The translations under genes and the position numbers were made by a program. From the NCBI RefSeq assembly GCF_003097655.1, contig NZ_QCZH01000008.1:62001-126000 (forward strand): a stretch of 64,000 bases of DNA, read 5' to 3'. Position 1 is the stretch's first letter. Every line of letters starts with the position of its first letter. Shown piece by piece: positions 36,759 to 45,241 of this stretch. The stretch comes from Flavobacterium laiguense. Lineage in GTDB: Bacteria > Bacteroidota > Bacteroidia > Flavobacteriales > Flavobacteriaceae. The notes below the pieces were generated by a model. That model had not been told where the DNA came from, ran no database searches, and saw only the letters and a program-made list of their open reading frames with translations.

Positions 36759-37143
36759 ACTTGTTCCAAAATTGAAGATATATATTTTTTGAAAAAAGTA
36801 TTAAATGTATATTATTTTAAAAAGATGACCAACAATAACTGCTGTTTTTGACTAAAAAAGAATACATTTAATTGGTTTTCTAAAGCCTTGTGAATGGTTA
36901 ATTTAGGAATATATTTCACAATGACAAATTAATAACCCAAAATTTGTGTTCGAACATATTAATTTTTTTAATAAATGTTTTCGGAGATGATTTTAGAAGC
37001 TTTTTCCGGTCTAATTAAATTGTAGGAAGTTGCGTTTTTTTTATGGAATCCAGTTGTTATTTTGGGATCAGCCATAAGCGTTTGTCTTAGAGAGAATGTT
37101 TTGCAGGGGTAAAAATGGACTGCTTATTTTGTTGTTGCAAATA
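36759..37143. other. About 385 bases without a recognised gene
   Basis: AT-rich spacer upstream of the small membrane protein gene. No hairpin, repeat or coding frame was seen until the strong hairpin at 37144. Confidence 0.6.
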
Positions 37144-37194
37144 AATAAACCCCATTCGATAATCTTCTTTGAAGATTATCGAATGGGGTTTATT
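37144..37194. repeat. 24-bp perfect hairpin
   Basis: Positions 37144-37167 are the exact reverse complement of 37171-37194, with loop TTT. The stem includes ATAAACCCCATTCGATAATC. It is far stronger than needed for termination and is not close to a gene end: the nearest upstream minus-strand gene stops 272 bases to the right. Confidence 0.9.
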
Positions 37195-37217
37195 GGATAC
37201 TAGTTCTGTTGTATTAT

Positions 37218-37434
37218 CCCAGATTCCGCATTGGACTTCGTTACGAAGCTGAATTATTCAATAAAAACAAGTGCTCACGGACTATTTTTAAAGAGGGAAA
37301 CGAAGTTCAGTGAATACCAAAATGAATAATAACTAATGAGCTAATACTTTTGTCTTTCGATTTTAAAATTAGGAGTAAATACTTGGTTTTGAAGAAGAAT
37401 TTACATGCATTAGATTTCTAATGCGGAATCTGGG
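37218..37434. mobile_element. MITE-like element, 217 bp with 15-bp terminal inverted repeats
   Basis: CCCAGATTCCGCATT (37218-37232) and AATGCGGAATCTGGG (37420-37434) are exact inverted repeats. The inside has no coding capacity but shows subterminal inverted motifs (CTTCGTTACGAAG near 37236 and GCATTAGATTTCTAATGC near 37408). This is the layout of a miniature inverted-repeat element. Nothing here encodes a transposase. Confidence 0.6.
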
Positions 37435-37465
37435 GTTATATTGAATCTCTCTTTTTTGAAATAGT

Positions 37466-37930
37466 TTAGCGCCTACTTTTTATTATATCGTTTATAATTT
37501 GCAGATGATGATTGGTATGAATTTCAAGAAACTTTATGGTTGGTTTTAAAGTTAAATGACCAAAATAAGGATGTTCGAAATAATTTCCACTACCGATTGC
37601 ATTTAAATCGGCTAATTTTGTTTTTCCTTTTTCGAGATGGATTTTCAAAGATTCTGTATTGAAATCTACTTTGGGCTGAACCACTTTTGGAGCTTTGGCT
37701 CTTCCTCTCGGAATTTTATTCATGGTAAATACTAGAATGCGATAGAAGTTAAAAGTCCATTTGTAGTTTTCTGGATTTGACTTTTGCAAGGCTTCAATGA
37801 CTAAGTTCATAGTCAATAATGTATGCTCAATATGCCAGCCAACTGATGATTTTGAGATTGTAGGATTGAGTATTTCTTGATTTGGAATTTTACTTTCCAA
37901 ATCTTGTATTAGCTTTTTTAGTTTTTCCAT
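37466..37930 (-). CDS. DUF1569 (DinB-like) protein
   Basis: A 154-residue four-helix-bundle protein of the DinB/DUF1569 group. Likely metal-binding histidines are in SVGWHIEHTLLTMN (helix 2) and in the C-terminal EIHTNHHLQIINDI. The block FYRILVFTMNKIPRGRAKAPKVV and YFEHPYFGHLTL are family traits. DinB-superfamily proteins include thiol transferases and many of unknown role. Cytoplasmic and monocistronic. Confidence 0.85.
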   Translation of the reverse strand: MEKLKKLIQDLESKIPNQEILNPTISKSSVGWHIEHTLLTMNLVIEALQKSNPENYKWTFNFYRILVFTMNKIPRGRAKAPKVVQPKVDFNTESLKIHLEKGKTKLADLNAIGSGNYFEHPYFGHLTLKPTIKFLEIHTNHHLQIINDIIKSRR

Positions 37931-38013
37931 GGGTATATTTAATAGTTTATTACCCCATAAATGTATGATTTTTTTTAGTCACAGATTGCATAGATTTATT
38001 TAAAAAGAGTTAG

Positions 38014-38310
38014 CCACGAATTACACGAATTAGTACTAATTTCTTTAAATTATAAAAAAAAGTTTAAAAAAATTGTGTAATTCGTGACTGATATTTTTTA
38101 CCCACACTTCCGAAACTTCGGGACGTGGTAAAACTTTTTAATCTATCTAATCTATGTGGAAATTATTCAAATCACATACTTTATTGGTCTCAGATATAGT
38201 TTAAAACTATGTACTTTAGTGCATTTTGCTTTAGCTTCTAAAAAGATTTTAGCCACAAATTACACAAATTTTCACAAATTAATTAGTGCTAATTAGTGTA
38301 ATTTGTGGCT
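38014..38310. repeat. Two related palindromic repeats (GCCACGAATTACAC type)
   Basis: Unit 1: CCACGAATTACACGAATT (38014-38031) with AATTGTGTAATTCGTGAC (38071-38088). Unit 2: AGCCACAAATTACAC (38251-38265) with GTGTAATTTGTGGCT (38296-38310), a perfect 15-bp stem. The two units share the AGCCAC(G/A)AATTACAC core. Between them is CCGAAACTTCGGG. This fills the 437-base gap between the DinB-like and amidoligase-like genes; no CDS was seen. Confidence 0.75.
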
Positions 38311-38367
38311 AATAAATAAGTGCTGCAACCTTGCAGAAAGACCATTCTAATGCTTAACATAGCGGCT

Positions 38368-39909
38368 TTAATTGTTGCAGAAAGACCCTATTTGTTGCAA
38401 ATGTTGCTCTGTTTGGTATTTATTAAAGTTGTTCCATTTAGGAGGAGAACTTGTTTTTTGTCCATACATAGAATCTAAACAAATATTATTGTCTTTGTAT
38501 CTATCATGTAAAATTGCCAAAATTTTAAAGAAAAATTCATCCAACATTACTATAGCTTCAAATTCGGCCTTGAGTGTATTGTAGTTGCTGTCAGATGGAT
38601 CTAACAGTTGTAGTAAATCTAAAATTTCGTTCTTTTCGTCTGAATTAATTTCAGTTAAATAACCGTTTTTTAAAGTTTTGAAAACTAAATTATTCCAAGC
38701 TACACTATCATGTCCCCATTGAACATTCGGTAGATTTAGAGCATGTTCACAGATTAGAATAATAGAGAAAAGTACATCATTTAAGTATTCTGCCGGAAAT
38801 TCATCAAAGCTTCTAAATTCAAAACCACTTTGGTACATTTTTTCCTGATTGAAATCAAGACCCACTTCCGAAAGCAATTCATATTCCATGTCTACTTCAA
38901 TCTGATCTCTCCACCAAATATTATCTTCTTTTTCAAACTTTAGTAACTTTCTAAAATCATCCACTTTGTACGTTAAGATTTTCCCTTTAGGCATCGCTTT
39001 GTTAAAGGTGCCTACGCCTATGTAACGAGACATGGCGTTTCTCATAGAACCTAAAGTGAATTTTTTGTCTAAATTGTATTTATCACTTATGACTCCCATA
39101 ATGTCGGGACTTCCTAGAGTGGCTATAAAAAAAGGTTCAAACCATTGCAACAAATAAATTGCATTAGCGTGTGTTTTGTCAAAATCATTGTAGTCTACAA
39201 TCCTACTGTCTTCGGTTAATGAAGGCAACGTAATGTGAAAATGGTAGGTGCCATTATTGAACAAAACAAGGTTTTCCTGATTGGTCATGAACATATTAAG
39301 GCCATTATTGTAATCTGGAAAATTCAGTTTTCCATTTAATACGGAGGATTCATTGATTTTATCAAGGAATAACTTTTTGGTGGCTTTTAGTTCCTTGCAG
39401 GAATCTGCTATTGTTCGATTTTCAAAATATTTGGTAACAAATTCGATAGAATCGCCATCAAAATGTACCGATCCCATCGTTTTATTCCTTTGGGTAATCA
39501 TACTTTGAATGTTGTAAGGTTGATCCTCAAGAAAAAGTTCCATGATGGATTTTCCTAGATATTCAGGGTTTTCTATTGGTGGTACCACTTCATCGGTTTC
39601 AGTAGTGTCAACTAATGATTTTACTGCTGATACTGTTTTATGCTGGTAGTTTATATCTAGTTTTTCTAGGGAATGACTATTAATCATTCTACTCACTTTA
39701 TAATTTTCATTCAAGCCAAAAGCTTTTTTCAATATAGGAGCTATGCTTTCGGGTTTATAACATTTCCTGTAATCAATACTGTATTTCTCAAAACCAATTT
39801 TTTCTTGTATAAATTCACCAGTTACTATTAAGGATTCTTCAAACTGCATGTAGGTTTCGTTTTCTAATCCAATTCCCCAATAATATTTTTTTGTCTGATT
39901 TTCGTTCAT
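38368..39909 (-). CDS. Probable COOH-NH2 ligase (glutamate-cysteine-ligase-like amidoligase)
   Basis: A 513-residue cytoplasmic protein that I assign to the glutamine-synthetase/glutamate-cysteine-ligase fold by motif order. An N-terminal GIGLENE (12-18) corresponds to the first metal-binding strand. HFDGDSIEFVTKYFENRTI (149-167) corresponds to the second acidic strand. NNGTYHFHITLPSL (218-231) matches the HxH-type strand, and SGFEFRSFDEFP (361-372) the late Glu/Arg strand. Such ligases join a carboxylate to an amine using ATP. It is not a standard GshA and the substrate is unknown. The next gene upstream on the same strand is a probable papain-like peptidase, a pairing known for other amidoligases. 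Assignment is inference without a profile search. Confidence 0.6.
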   Translation of the reverse strand: MNENQTKKYYWGIGLENETYMQFEESLIVTGEFIQEKIGFEKYSIDYRKCYKPESIAPILKKAFGLNENYKVSRMINSHSLEKLDINYQHKTVSAVKSLVDTTETDEVVPPIENPEYLGKSIMELFLEDQPYNIQSMITQRNKTMGSVHFDGDSIEFVTKYFENRTIADSCKELKATKKLFLDKINESSVLNGKLNFPDYNNGLNMFMTNQENLVLFNNGTYHFHITLPSLTEDSRIVDYNDFDKTHANAIYLLQWFEPFFIATLGSPDIMGVISDKYNLDKKFTLGSMRNAMSRYIGVGTFNKAMPKGKILTYKVDDFRKLLKFEKEDNIWWRDQIEVDMEYELLSEVGLDFNQEKMYQSGFEFRSFDEFPAEYLNDVLFSIILICEHALNLPNVQWGHDSVAWNNLVFKTLKNGYLTEINSDEKNEILDLLQLLDPSDSNYNTLKAEFEAIVMLDEFFFKILAILHDRYKDNNICLDSMYGQKTSSPPKWNNFNKYQTEQHLQQIGSFCNN

Positions 39910-40346
39910 TTATACTAATTGTTTTTTATGGTTAATTGATCTTTTAAAAGGTGTTTTTTTTATTTAGAAATACTGTGTAATCTACTGTAAATCAAGTTTA
40001 AGGTTTCTTTGATGGATTGAACATAATTGTTTTGAATCCGTTAAAAAAAAACACTTTTTACTTTTAAACTATAGGAATTATATTTCTGTTTTAGAAATTC
40101 TGCACTAGTATCGACTGAACGGTTGATGAAAAGCTTAATTTTATAAGGTTGTTATAAAATCAGCATTGTTTTTAATCGCTTTTGTGTCAATAGTTTAGGT
40201 GTTGGAATGGCGTGATTACAGCTTTTGCTATTCTTGTTTTTTCTAAGTTGCAAAAGTACTTCATTATTATGTTATTTCCAAGTAGTTAATGTGTTGAAAA
40301 TCAATAATAATCAAAAATATTTGAGAAGTAAGATTAGCTTTTCGAT
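39910..40346. other. 437-base spacer between the peptidase-like and amidoligase-like genes
   Basis: No coding frame or clear hairpin. Its length means the amidoligase-like gene may have its own promoter, although the order on the strand is peptidase then ligase. Confidence 0.55.
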
Positions 40347-41066
40347 TTATTCATGGTAATAGAATACATAAGAGGAATATAGCTCATCATTCCACCAATC
40401 TTTTTTTACTTCCGAAAAGTAGTTGTAATTCACTTTTCCCGCTTGTGATTGCAGCGGATATACGACTACACCATTCTCTCTGTAGGCGCTATGCAAATTT
40501 GTTTCGGGTACAACGGGAACGATATGTCCAGAGAGTCCTTTTTCTTTTCTTTTGGCACAAATTATTCCAATACCTCCGTTGGTGTTTACTTTATTTTGGA
40601 TTTCATCAGCAGTAAACATTCTTTCCCAACCAAAATCAGCTCCAAATTTTAAAAACCAATCGTGTATGGCACTCGAATAAATGCGATCAACGGTTTCTTC
40701 AAAAATAGCTTCTACGGCTTGTCCTTGCACTATTTTTTCCAGAGATTCATCTGTCCACCAAACAGTAGGAAGGTATACTTTGCAGAAATGGCAATAATCG
40801 TATGAATACACATTACAATAGGTGTCTTCTACGGTTCTTTGGTATCGAATGCTTTTTTCAACATCTAGTTTGTCAATGAGTTGACCTATGCTTTCTCTTT
40901 TGCTCCCAGCGCTAGTTAAGTCTCTATACGGAATACGGGAGTCCCCAAGAGGTTTGTGTTTCATTTCGATAGAATCTAAACGCGATTCTGAATCGGGCAA
41001 TAAATCGGCAATAAATCGGTAATCTTGTATTGAATCATCAACTATTGATAGGGTATGTCTCTTCAT
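40347..41066 (-). CDS. Probable papain-like cysteine peptidase or amidase (CHAP/NlpC-like)
   Basis: A 239-residue protein without a signal peptide. Residues about 1-75 have no recognised domain. From 75 the pattern RTVEDTYCNVYSYDYC gives a candidate nucleophile Cys84 at the start of a helix, followed by VYLPTVWW. GLSGHIVPVVPE supplies His181 and Glu188, and VVYPLQSQAG follows on the next strand. Cys-His order and local motifs fit CHAP/NlpC-P60 type papain-like enzymes that act on peptidoglycan or isopeptide bonds. It precedes the amidoligase-like gene on the same strand. The assignment rests on motif reading only. Confidence 0.55.
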   Translation of the reverse strand: MKRHTLSIVDDSIQDYRFIADLLPDSESRLDSIEMKHKPLGDSRIPYRDLTSAGSKRESIGQLIDKLDVEKSIRYQRTVEDTYCNVYSYDYCHFCKVYLPTVWWTDESLEKIVQGQAVEAIFEETVDRIYSSAIHDWFLKFGADFGWERMFTADEIQNKVNTNGGIGIICAKRKEKGLSGHIVPVVPETNLHSAYRENGVVVYPLQSQAGKVNYNYFSEVKKDWWNDELYSSYVFYYHE

Positions 41067-41458
41067 TTTGGCTGATTTGAATTAATTGTGTTAACGCTAT
41101 CAGAACGTTTCGTTGTTACACGAGCTTTGGGGGCTAAAATACCATTTATTTTTCGGTTAGCACTAAATTTTAAAATACAAAAGTGACTTTTTATTGAGTC
41201 CAAAAATTACAATAGCCCGTAAGTTTGATCAGGATCGGACCATTTTGTTCGTGTCAATTCAGCAGTATTGCTCAATTTTTATAGTATTATTCAATAATTG
41301 ATTTATTCTAATAAATGGTACTAGTCAGTCGTTGATAGTCATAATAATTGTAAAAAAAATCATCGTTTGTATTACCTACAAATCTTTTTAAATGGTCTTC
41401 ATTCAAGAATATGTTTGACCAAGTATCGTATTTTTCGCAGGTTTATTAGCAGAAGCTT
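41067..41458. other. 392-base intergenic region, no gene seen
   Basis: AT-rich spacer between two minus-strand genes. It contains no convincing hairpin or short CDS. Confidence 0.55.
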
Positions 41459-41884
41459 TTACATGCTTAGTGCTAAAATTAGTGTCAATATTCCTATTAG
41501 CAAACATAAAGGTGAAAAGTATTTCGTGTCGCTTTTTCCGAATTTTGTTTGTTTTATTTTTTTGAAAAAGCCGACATAATTGAAATCCCCAATGGCTCGT
41601 ATTATGAAAATCCCGGCAATTATCGAAAGTCCATATTGGTTTAACCAATTGGGCAAATTAAATGCTAAAATACCTGATTTGACTAAAATAAATAGTCCAA
41701 AACTCAATACCCCAAATGCAACTATTACTGTTGACAAAATACTCGGATTTAATGCTTTTACTCTATTTTCTTTTGTAGGCAATACCGAATCACTTCCCCA
41801 AGTACCACCAAAAGCCCAATAAAAATGAATTGCCGAAATGAATAGAAAAATTAAAAATAGAATGATTGTGATTGCCGTATTCAT
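41459..41884 (-). CDS. DUF3995 domain-containing membrane protein
   Basis: A 141-residue integral membrane protein with four predicted helices (about 5-25, 48-70, 84-100, 120-140). The first helix region IHFYWAFGGTWGSDSVLPT and the third GDFNYVGFFKK are DUF3995 hallmarks. The function is unknown. It begins the single-gene, very AT-rich stretch that runs to 45 kb. Confidence 0.85.
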   Translation of the reverse strand: MNTAITIILFLIFLFISAIHFYWAFGGTWGSDSVLPTKENRVKALNPSILSTVIVAFGVLSFGLFILVKSGILAFNLPNWLNQYGLSIIAGIFIIRAIGDFNYVGFFKKIKQTKFGKSDTKYFSPLCLLIGILTLILALSM

Positions 41885-42042
41885 AGTAGTCTAAATTATA
41901 AAAAGAATTATTTGTTTTTTATTGGCTGATTTTGGTAGCTGTTTTATAATCGTATTACAAAACCAAACACCTAACGCAGCTGAAAAGGCTCTCGATATTT
42001 TCCGTGAATGTCTTTTGAATTTTATGTTATTTATAGAGTTAA

Positions 42043-42149
42043 AAAAACTACAAAATGATTAGATTATTACTTTGTAGTTTTTGATTGTGGATTTGTATTG
42101 TGTGCTCAGCATGTGTGGCGAAGTCTGGAGACTTCGCTTAACACTGAGC
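42043..42149 (-). terminator. Terminator and nested hairpin after the beta-barrel gene
   Basis: Two structures follow the minus-strand barrel gene. A nested hairpin comes first: GCGAAGTCT (42118-42126)/AGACTTCGC (42129-42137) inside GCTCAG (42104-42109)/CTGAGC (42144-42149). Further on is AAAAACTACAAA (42043-42054) with TTTGTAGTTTTT (42071-42082). The second has a T run on the minus strand and is the likely terminator. Confidence 0.65.
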
Positions 42150-42172
42150 GAGGGATAGCCACTCTATTTTAT

Positions 42173-42853
42173 CTATTTGTCTTTTTTGAAATTGTATTTA
42201 ATTCCAAAATTTATTAAGTTGTTTTCTGTATTATATGAATTTCTTCCTAAAAGCCCATCACTATATCCTTTAGTTGTACCACTATAAAATTCGGCATCTA
42301 AATATATCGCTATATTTTTATTTATAAAATAGTTAAAACCAAAACCGGCATTAACACTTCCATATTGTTTTGAGTAATCTGTTTTTAAATTTTCCGAGTA
42401 ATTACTATAATTGCTTTTAGTTTCAATGTTATATGCATATCCAAGTTTTAAATTTCCTCCTAAATTTTTAAAGATTCTGAAATTCCATTTTACGTCAAGT
42501 GGTATTGAAATTACAGCACCGTTAAAACTTCCAAAATATTCATCCGAACCTAAATCAAACCAACTACCACTGTGAGTATTTGGTTTATAAAATGAGACAC
42601 CCGTTTCAAAATATTTAATTCTTCCAGACAAGCTCCAGTATCTTGCAAAATAATATTCAGATAAAATACCGCATTGAAAAGAACTTTTGGATTCTCCATT
42701 TGAAAAAGAACTAATTTTGTTCATTCCGATTTCTGCACCAAAAAACCACATTCCTTTCGGATTTATAATTTCTTTTGTTTGTGAAATTATTTTATTAGAC
42801 AACAAACTCAATGCGAAAATAATTAATATTTTATATTTAATTTTTCTGTTCAT
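42173..42853 (-). CDS. Outer-membrane beta-barrel protein (porin-family fold)
   Basis: A 226-residue protein with a signal peptide (ILIIFALSLLSNKIISQ). Alternating strands fit an eight-stranded barrel: FFGAEIGMNKISSF, GILSEYYFARYWSLSGRIKYFETGVSF, ISIPLDVKWNFRIFKNLGGNLKLGYAYNI, SVNAGFGFNYFINKNIAIYLDAEFY. It ends in NLINFGIKYNFKKDK, with an aromatic strand near the C-terminus. This resembles the OmpX/PorT-like 'outer membrane beta-barrel' group of Bacteroidota. No specific function can be given. Confidence 0.85.
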   Translation of the reverse strand: MNRKIKYKILIIFALSLLSNKIISQTKEIINPKGMWFFGAEIGMNKISSFSNGESKSSFQCGILSEYYFARYWSLSGRIKYFETGVSFYKPNTHSGSWFDLGSDEYFGSFNGAVISIPLDVKWNFRIFKNLGGNLKLGYAYNIETKSNYSNYSENLKTDYSKQYGSVNAGFGFNYFINKNIAIYLDAEFYSGTTKGYSDGLLGRNSYNTENNLINFGIKYNFKKDK

Positions 42854-42909
42854 TTTTGCGGTGGGTTTCCATTAACGTTCTTTTTTAGCAAGTGTTGGTG
42901 GCTGGTTTT

Positions 42910-43737
42910 TTATTTAGTTTCAGTTTTTTGGAAGTTTAAAAATATAAAGTATAATCCCAATATTACAAAAGGGATACTTAATAATTGTCCCATATTTAAA
43001 CTCATTCCTTTTTCAAAATCTACTTGATTTATTTTAAGAAATTCTATTAAAATTCTCATTATGAATATTAAAGTTATAGATAATCCAAAGTAAAAACCAT
43101 TTCCTAATTTTAAGTTTTTACTTTTGTAAGTTGCGAAAACTATAATGAATATTGCTAAATATGAAATTGCTTCATAAAGTTGAGATGGATGTCTTGGTAT
43201 ATTGTCAACACGTTTAAAAACAAATGCCCAAGGCATTGAAGTTGGATTACCAATCATTTCAGAATTCATTAAATTAGCTAACCTTATAAATGTTGCTCCC
43301 AGTGGTGCAACAATAGCTATTAAGTCAAGAATTTTTAAATATTTTATTTTGTATTTTTTTGAATATAGATAAAGTGAACAAATTAATCCAATTGTTCCTC
43401 CGTGACTTGCTAATCCTGCATATCCAATAAACTTGAATTCTCCGTTTAGAGTTTTCTTAATAGGCAAAATTATTTCTAATAGATTTTTTGAATAGTAATC
43501 AAAATCATAAAACAAACAATGCCCAAGTCTTGCACCTACAAATATTCCAATTATTCCGTAAATTAATAATGCTTCGTGTGCATTATCATTTAAGTTTTCT
43601 CTTTTAAAAATTCCTTTTAGAATGTACATACATAAAAGTAAACCACAAGCAAATAAAAGGCCATAATATTTTAATGGAAAACCTAATATGTTAATTATTT
43701 CAGAGTCAAAATTCCAATTTATGTATAATCCAATCAT
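42910..43737 (-). CDS. lgt: Prolipoprotein diacylglyceryl transferase
   Basis: Inner-membrane enzyme that adds diacylglycerol from phosphatidylglycerol to the lipobox Cys of prolipoproteins. It is 275 residues with about seven helices. Visible active-site elements are LKYYGLLFACG, GARLGHCLFYD, the block HGGTIG (essential His), RLANLMNSEMIGNPT (the Lgt signature), and RHPSQLYEA. The length matches Bacteroidota Lgt. Several lipoproteins occur in this window (55921, 63069). It is unusual that it sits in an accessory-looking, palindrome-bounded stretch, so it could be a second copy; that cannot be judged here. Confidence 0.93.
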   Translation of the reverse strand: MIGLYINWNFDSEIINILGFPLKYYGLLFACGLLLCMYILKGIFKRENLNDNAHEALLIYGIIGIFVGARLGHCLFYDFDYYSKNLLEIILPIKKTLNGEFKFIGYAGLASHGGTIGLICSLYLYSKKYKIKYLKILDLIAIVAPLGATFIRLANLMNSEMIGNPTSMPWAFVFKRVDNIPRHPSQLYEAISYLAIFIIVFATYKSKNLKLGNGFYFGLSITLIFIMRILIEFLKINQVDFEKGMSLNMGQLLSIPFVILGLYFIFLNFQKTETK

Positions 43738-43772
43738 AATTTTTTTATTTTTTTTCTGCGTCTTTTGGCAAA

Positions 43773-43914
43773 CTAGCCAACAACGTTTGGCTAGTAGGCG
43801 ATGGTCGGGCTAAGTCAAGCTATTATTTCGGATAATCACTAGTTGACCAAGTATAAAACAATCTTTAAACTCAGCCTAATTCCCGACTATTGCTTACTAG
43901 CTGTTAGCAACAGT
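43773..43914 (+). repeat. Large imperfect palindrome between lgt and the Fic gene
   Basis: A 20-base left arm GCTAGTAGGCGATGGTCGGG (43790-43809) pairs at every position with 43882-43901 if three G-T pairs are allowed. The outer left side is itself a hairpin (CTAGCCAA/TTGGCTAG, 43773-43794) and the outer right side another (CTGTT-AGC-AACAG, 43901-43913). The wobble direction favours a plus-strand RNA or single-stranded plus-strand DNA. The layout recalls attC-type cassette ends, though consensus core sites are not clear. Confidence 0.65.
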
Positions 43915-43916
43915 AA

Positions 43917-44882
43917 TTATTTCACAATGTATTTCGTTTTGTTCAGATTTCCAACACTTTCAAACATGTTAAATTCGATTCCCTTTTTCAAATCTCTACT
44001 AGCAGTTGCAGAAGAAAGGTCTTTGAAAATATTCATATAATCTTTTCTAGTAAATTCTTTTATGCCAAGTTTTTGAAAGTATTCTAATCTGTCTAAGTCT
44101 TTTAAAATTCTATTATTGTAATTAAGTAAATTGCCTAAAGATTTATCAATTACATCAAGCATGTATTCTATGAAATATGTTGATTTTCCTGATTTATCAC
44201 TTAACGACAAAGATTTATAATAATCATTTTGGGTTTGGCTAATTAATGTTTCAAATGGCAAAAATTCAAAAATTGGATATTCAGACATTAAAATTAAAGT
44301 TTGCCATAATCTTCCCATTCTTCCATTGCCATCTAAAAAAGGATGTATGAATTCCATTTCATAATGAAAAACACAACTTTTTATTAATGTCAATTCATCA
44401 GAGTCTTTAAGATATTCAAATAAGTCTTTCATAAGATGCGGAACATTTTCATGAGGAGGGGCAATGTGTTCTACTTTTGTTCCTTTAACTATCCCAACAC
44501 CTTGTTTTCTATATTTTCCTGCACTCTCAATTAGACCATTCATTAACTCAAGATGTGCTTTTAAAAAGCTTTTATCAGATGAAAACTTATATTCTTCAAG
44601 TTTGTCATAAACCATAATTGCATTTAATACTTCTAAGACATCTTTTTTTGGACCAATTACTCTTTTGTTTTCAATCAATGCAGTAATTTGTTCCTCGGTT
44701 AATGTATTACCTTCAATCTGTAAAGATGAGTGTATAGTTTTGATTCTATTTTGTTTACGAAGTTGTGGAGATTGCTTATTTAGATAATTAGCATTTACTT
44801 CTCCAATTTTTTCGGAAATGGAACTTATCAATTTTAAAATTTTAAGCGTTATGTCGTATGGTGGTTTCATTGATACTATCAT
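43917..44882 (-). CDS. Fic domain AMPylase, class II
   Basis: Fic enzymes usually transfer AMP from ATP to hydroxyl side chains of target proteins. This 321-residue protein has the active-site motif HPFLDGNGRMGR at 180-191 (catalytic His180), the flap region near GTKVEHIAPPHENVP, and an N-terminal inhibitory helix, SLQIEGN at 53-59, matching (S/T)xxxE(G/N). The inhibitory helix precedes the Fic core, so class II: self-inhibited until released. The C-terminal region (about 255-321) looks like a winged helix (FTRKDYMNIFKDLSSATASRDLKKGI), often used for DNA binding or self-regulation. The target is unknown. No antitoxin is adjacent. Confidence 0.92.
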   Translation of the reverse strand: MIVSMKPPYDITLKILKLISSISEKIGEVNANYLNKQSPQLRKQNRIKTIHSSLQIEGNTLTEEQITALIENKRVIGPKKDVLEVLNAIMVYDKLEEYKFSSDKSFLKAHLELMNGLIESAGKYRKQGVGIVKGTKVEHIAPPHENVPHLMKDLFEYLKDSDELTLIKSCVFHYEMEFIHPFLDGNGRMGRLWQTLILMSEYPIFEFLPFETLISQTQNDYYKSLSLSDKSGKSTYFIEYMLDVIDKSLGNLLNYNNRILKDLDRLEYFQKLGIKEFTRKDYMNIFKDLSSATASRDLKKGIEFNMFESVGNLNKTKYIVK

Positions 44883-45100
44883 TTGATATTATCAAAAGTA
44901 GCATTTTTTCTGCAGTCGTCCAAAATTATTGTTGCCAACTCGTATATATTACGAAACAAACCCCCGTTTGCCTTATTTTATTATTTCCAAAAATAATAAA
45001 AAAATACTTATAAATAACCGTAATTGTTTAGTGACTTCTGAACACTTTCGGTCTTGAAAAAAACAAATTCCCCCTCGTTTTCCCTAAAGATCTTGTGAAC

Positions 45101-45213
45101 GCGTAAGGGATAGCGCCAAGTTACCGAAGTAACGGCAATAGCCCGACCGCCACTAGAAGAAAGGGCGTATAAGCGGTGCTAAAAGTTGCCCTTTTTTCTA
45201 GTGGCGGTTACGC
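45101..45213 (+). repeat. Dispersed structured element, copy C
   Basis: Third copy. Outer helix GCGTAA (45101-45106)/TTACGC (45208-45213); hairpin GTTAC-CGAA-GTAAC (45120-45133); long stem 45151-45166 with 45188-45203, 16 bp including one G-T pair; conserved GTATAAGCGGTG in the loop. It lacks the TCCCGATAATTATCGGGA palindrome that copies A and B carry. It lies between the Fic and HD-domain genes; the rest of that 359-base gap holds nothing else evident. Confidence 0.8.
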
Positions 45214-45241
45214 CCAAAAGATAACTTTGGAAAATCGTACG

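Noticed and set aside
38014..38310. Possible CRISPR-like repeats
   Set aside because: The repeated unit is palindromic and occurs only in two pairs with unequal spacing; no regular spacers and no cas genes.
43917..44882. Fic gene as part of a toxin-antitoxin pair
   Set aside because: The inhibitory helix is inside the protein (class II); no small antitoxin gene adjoins it.
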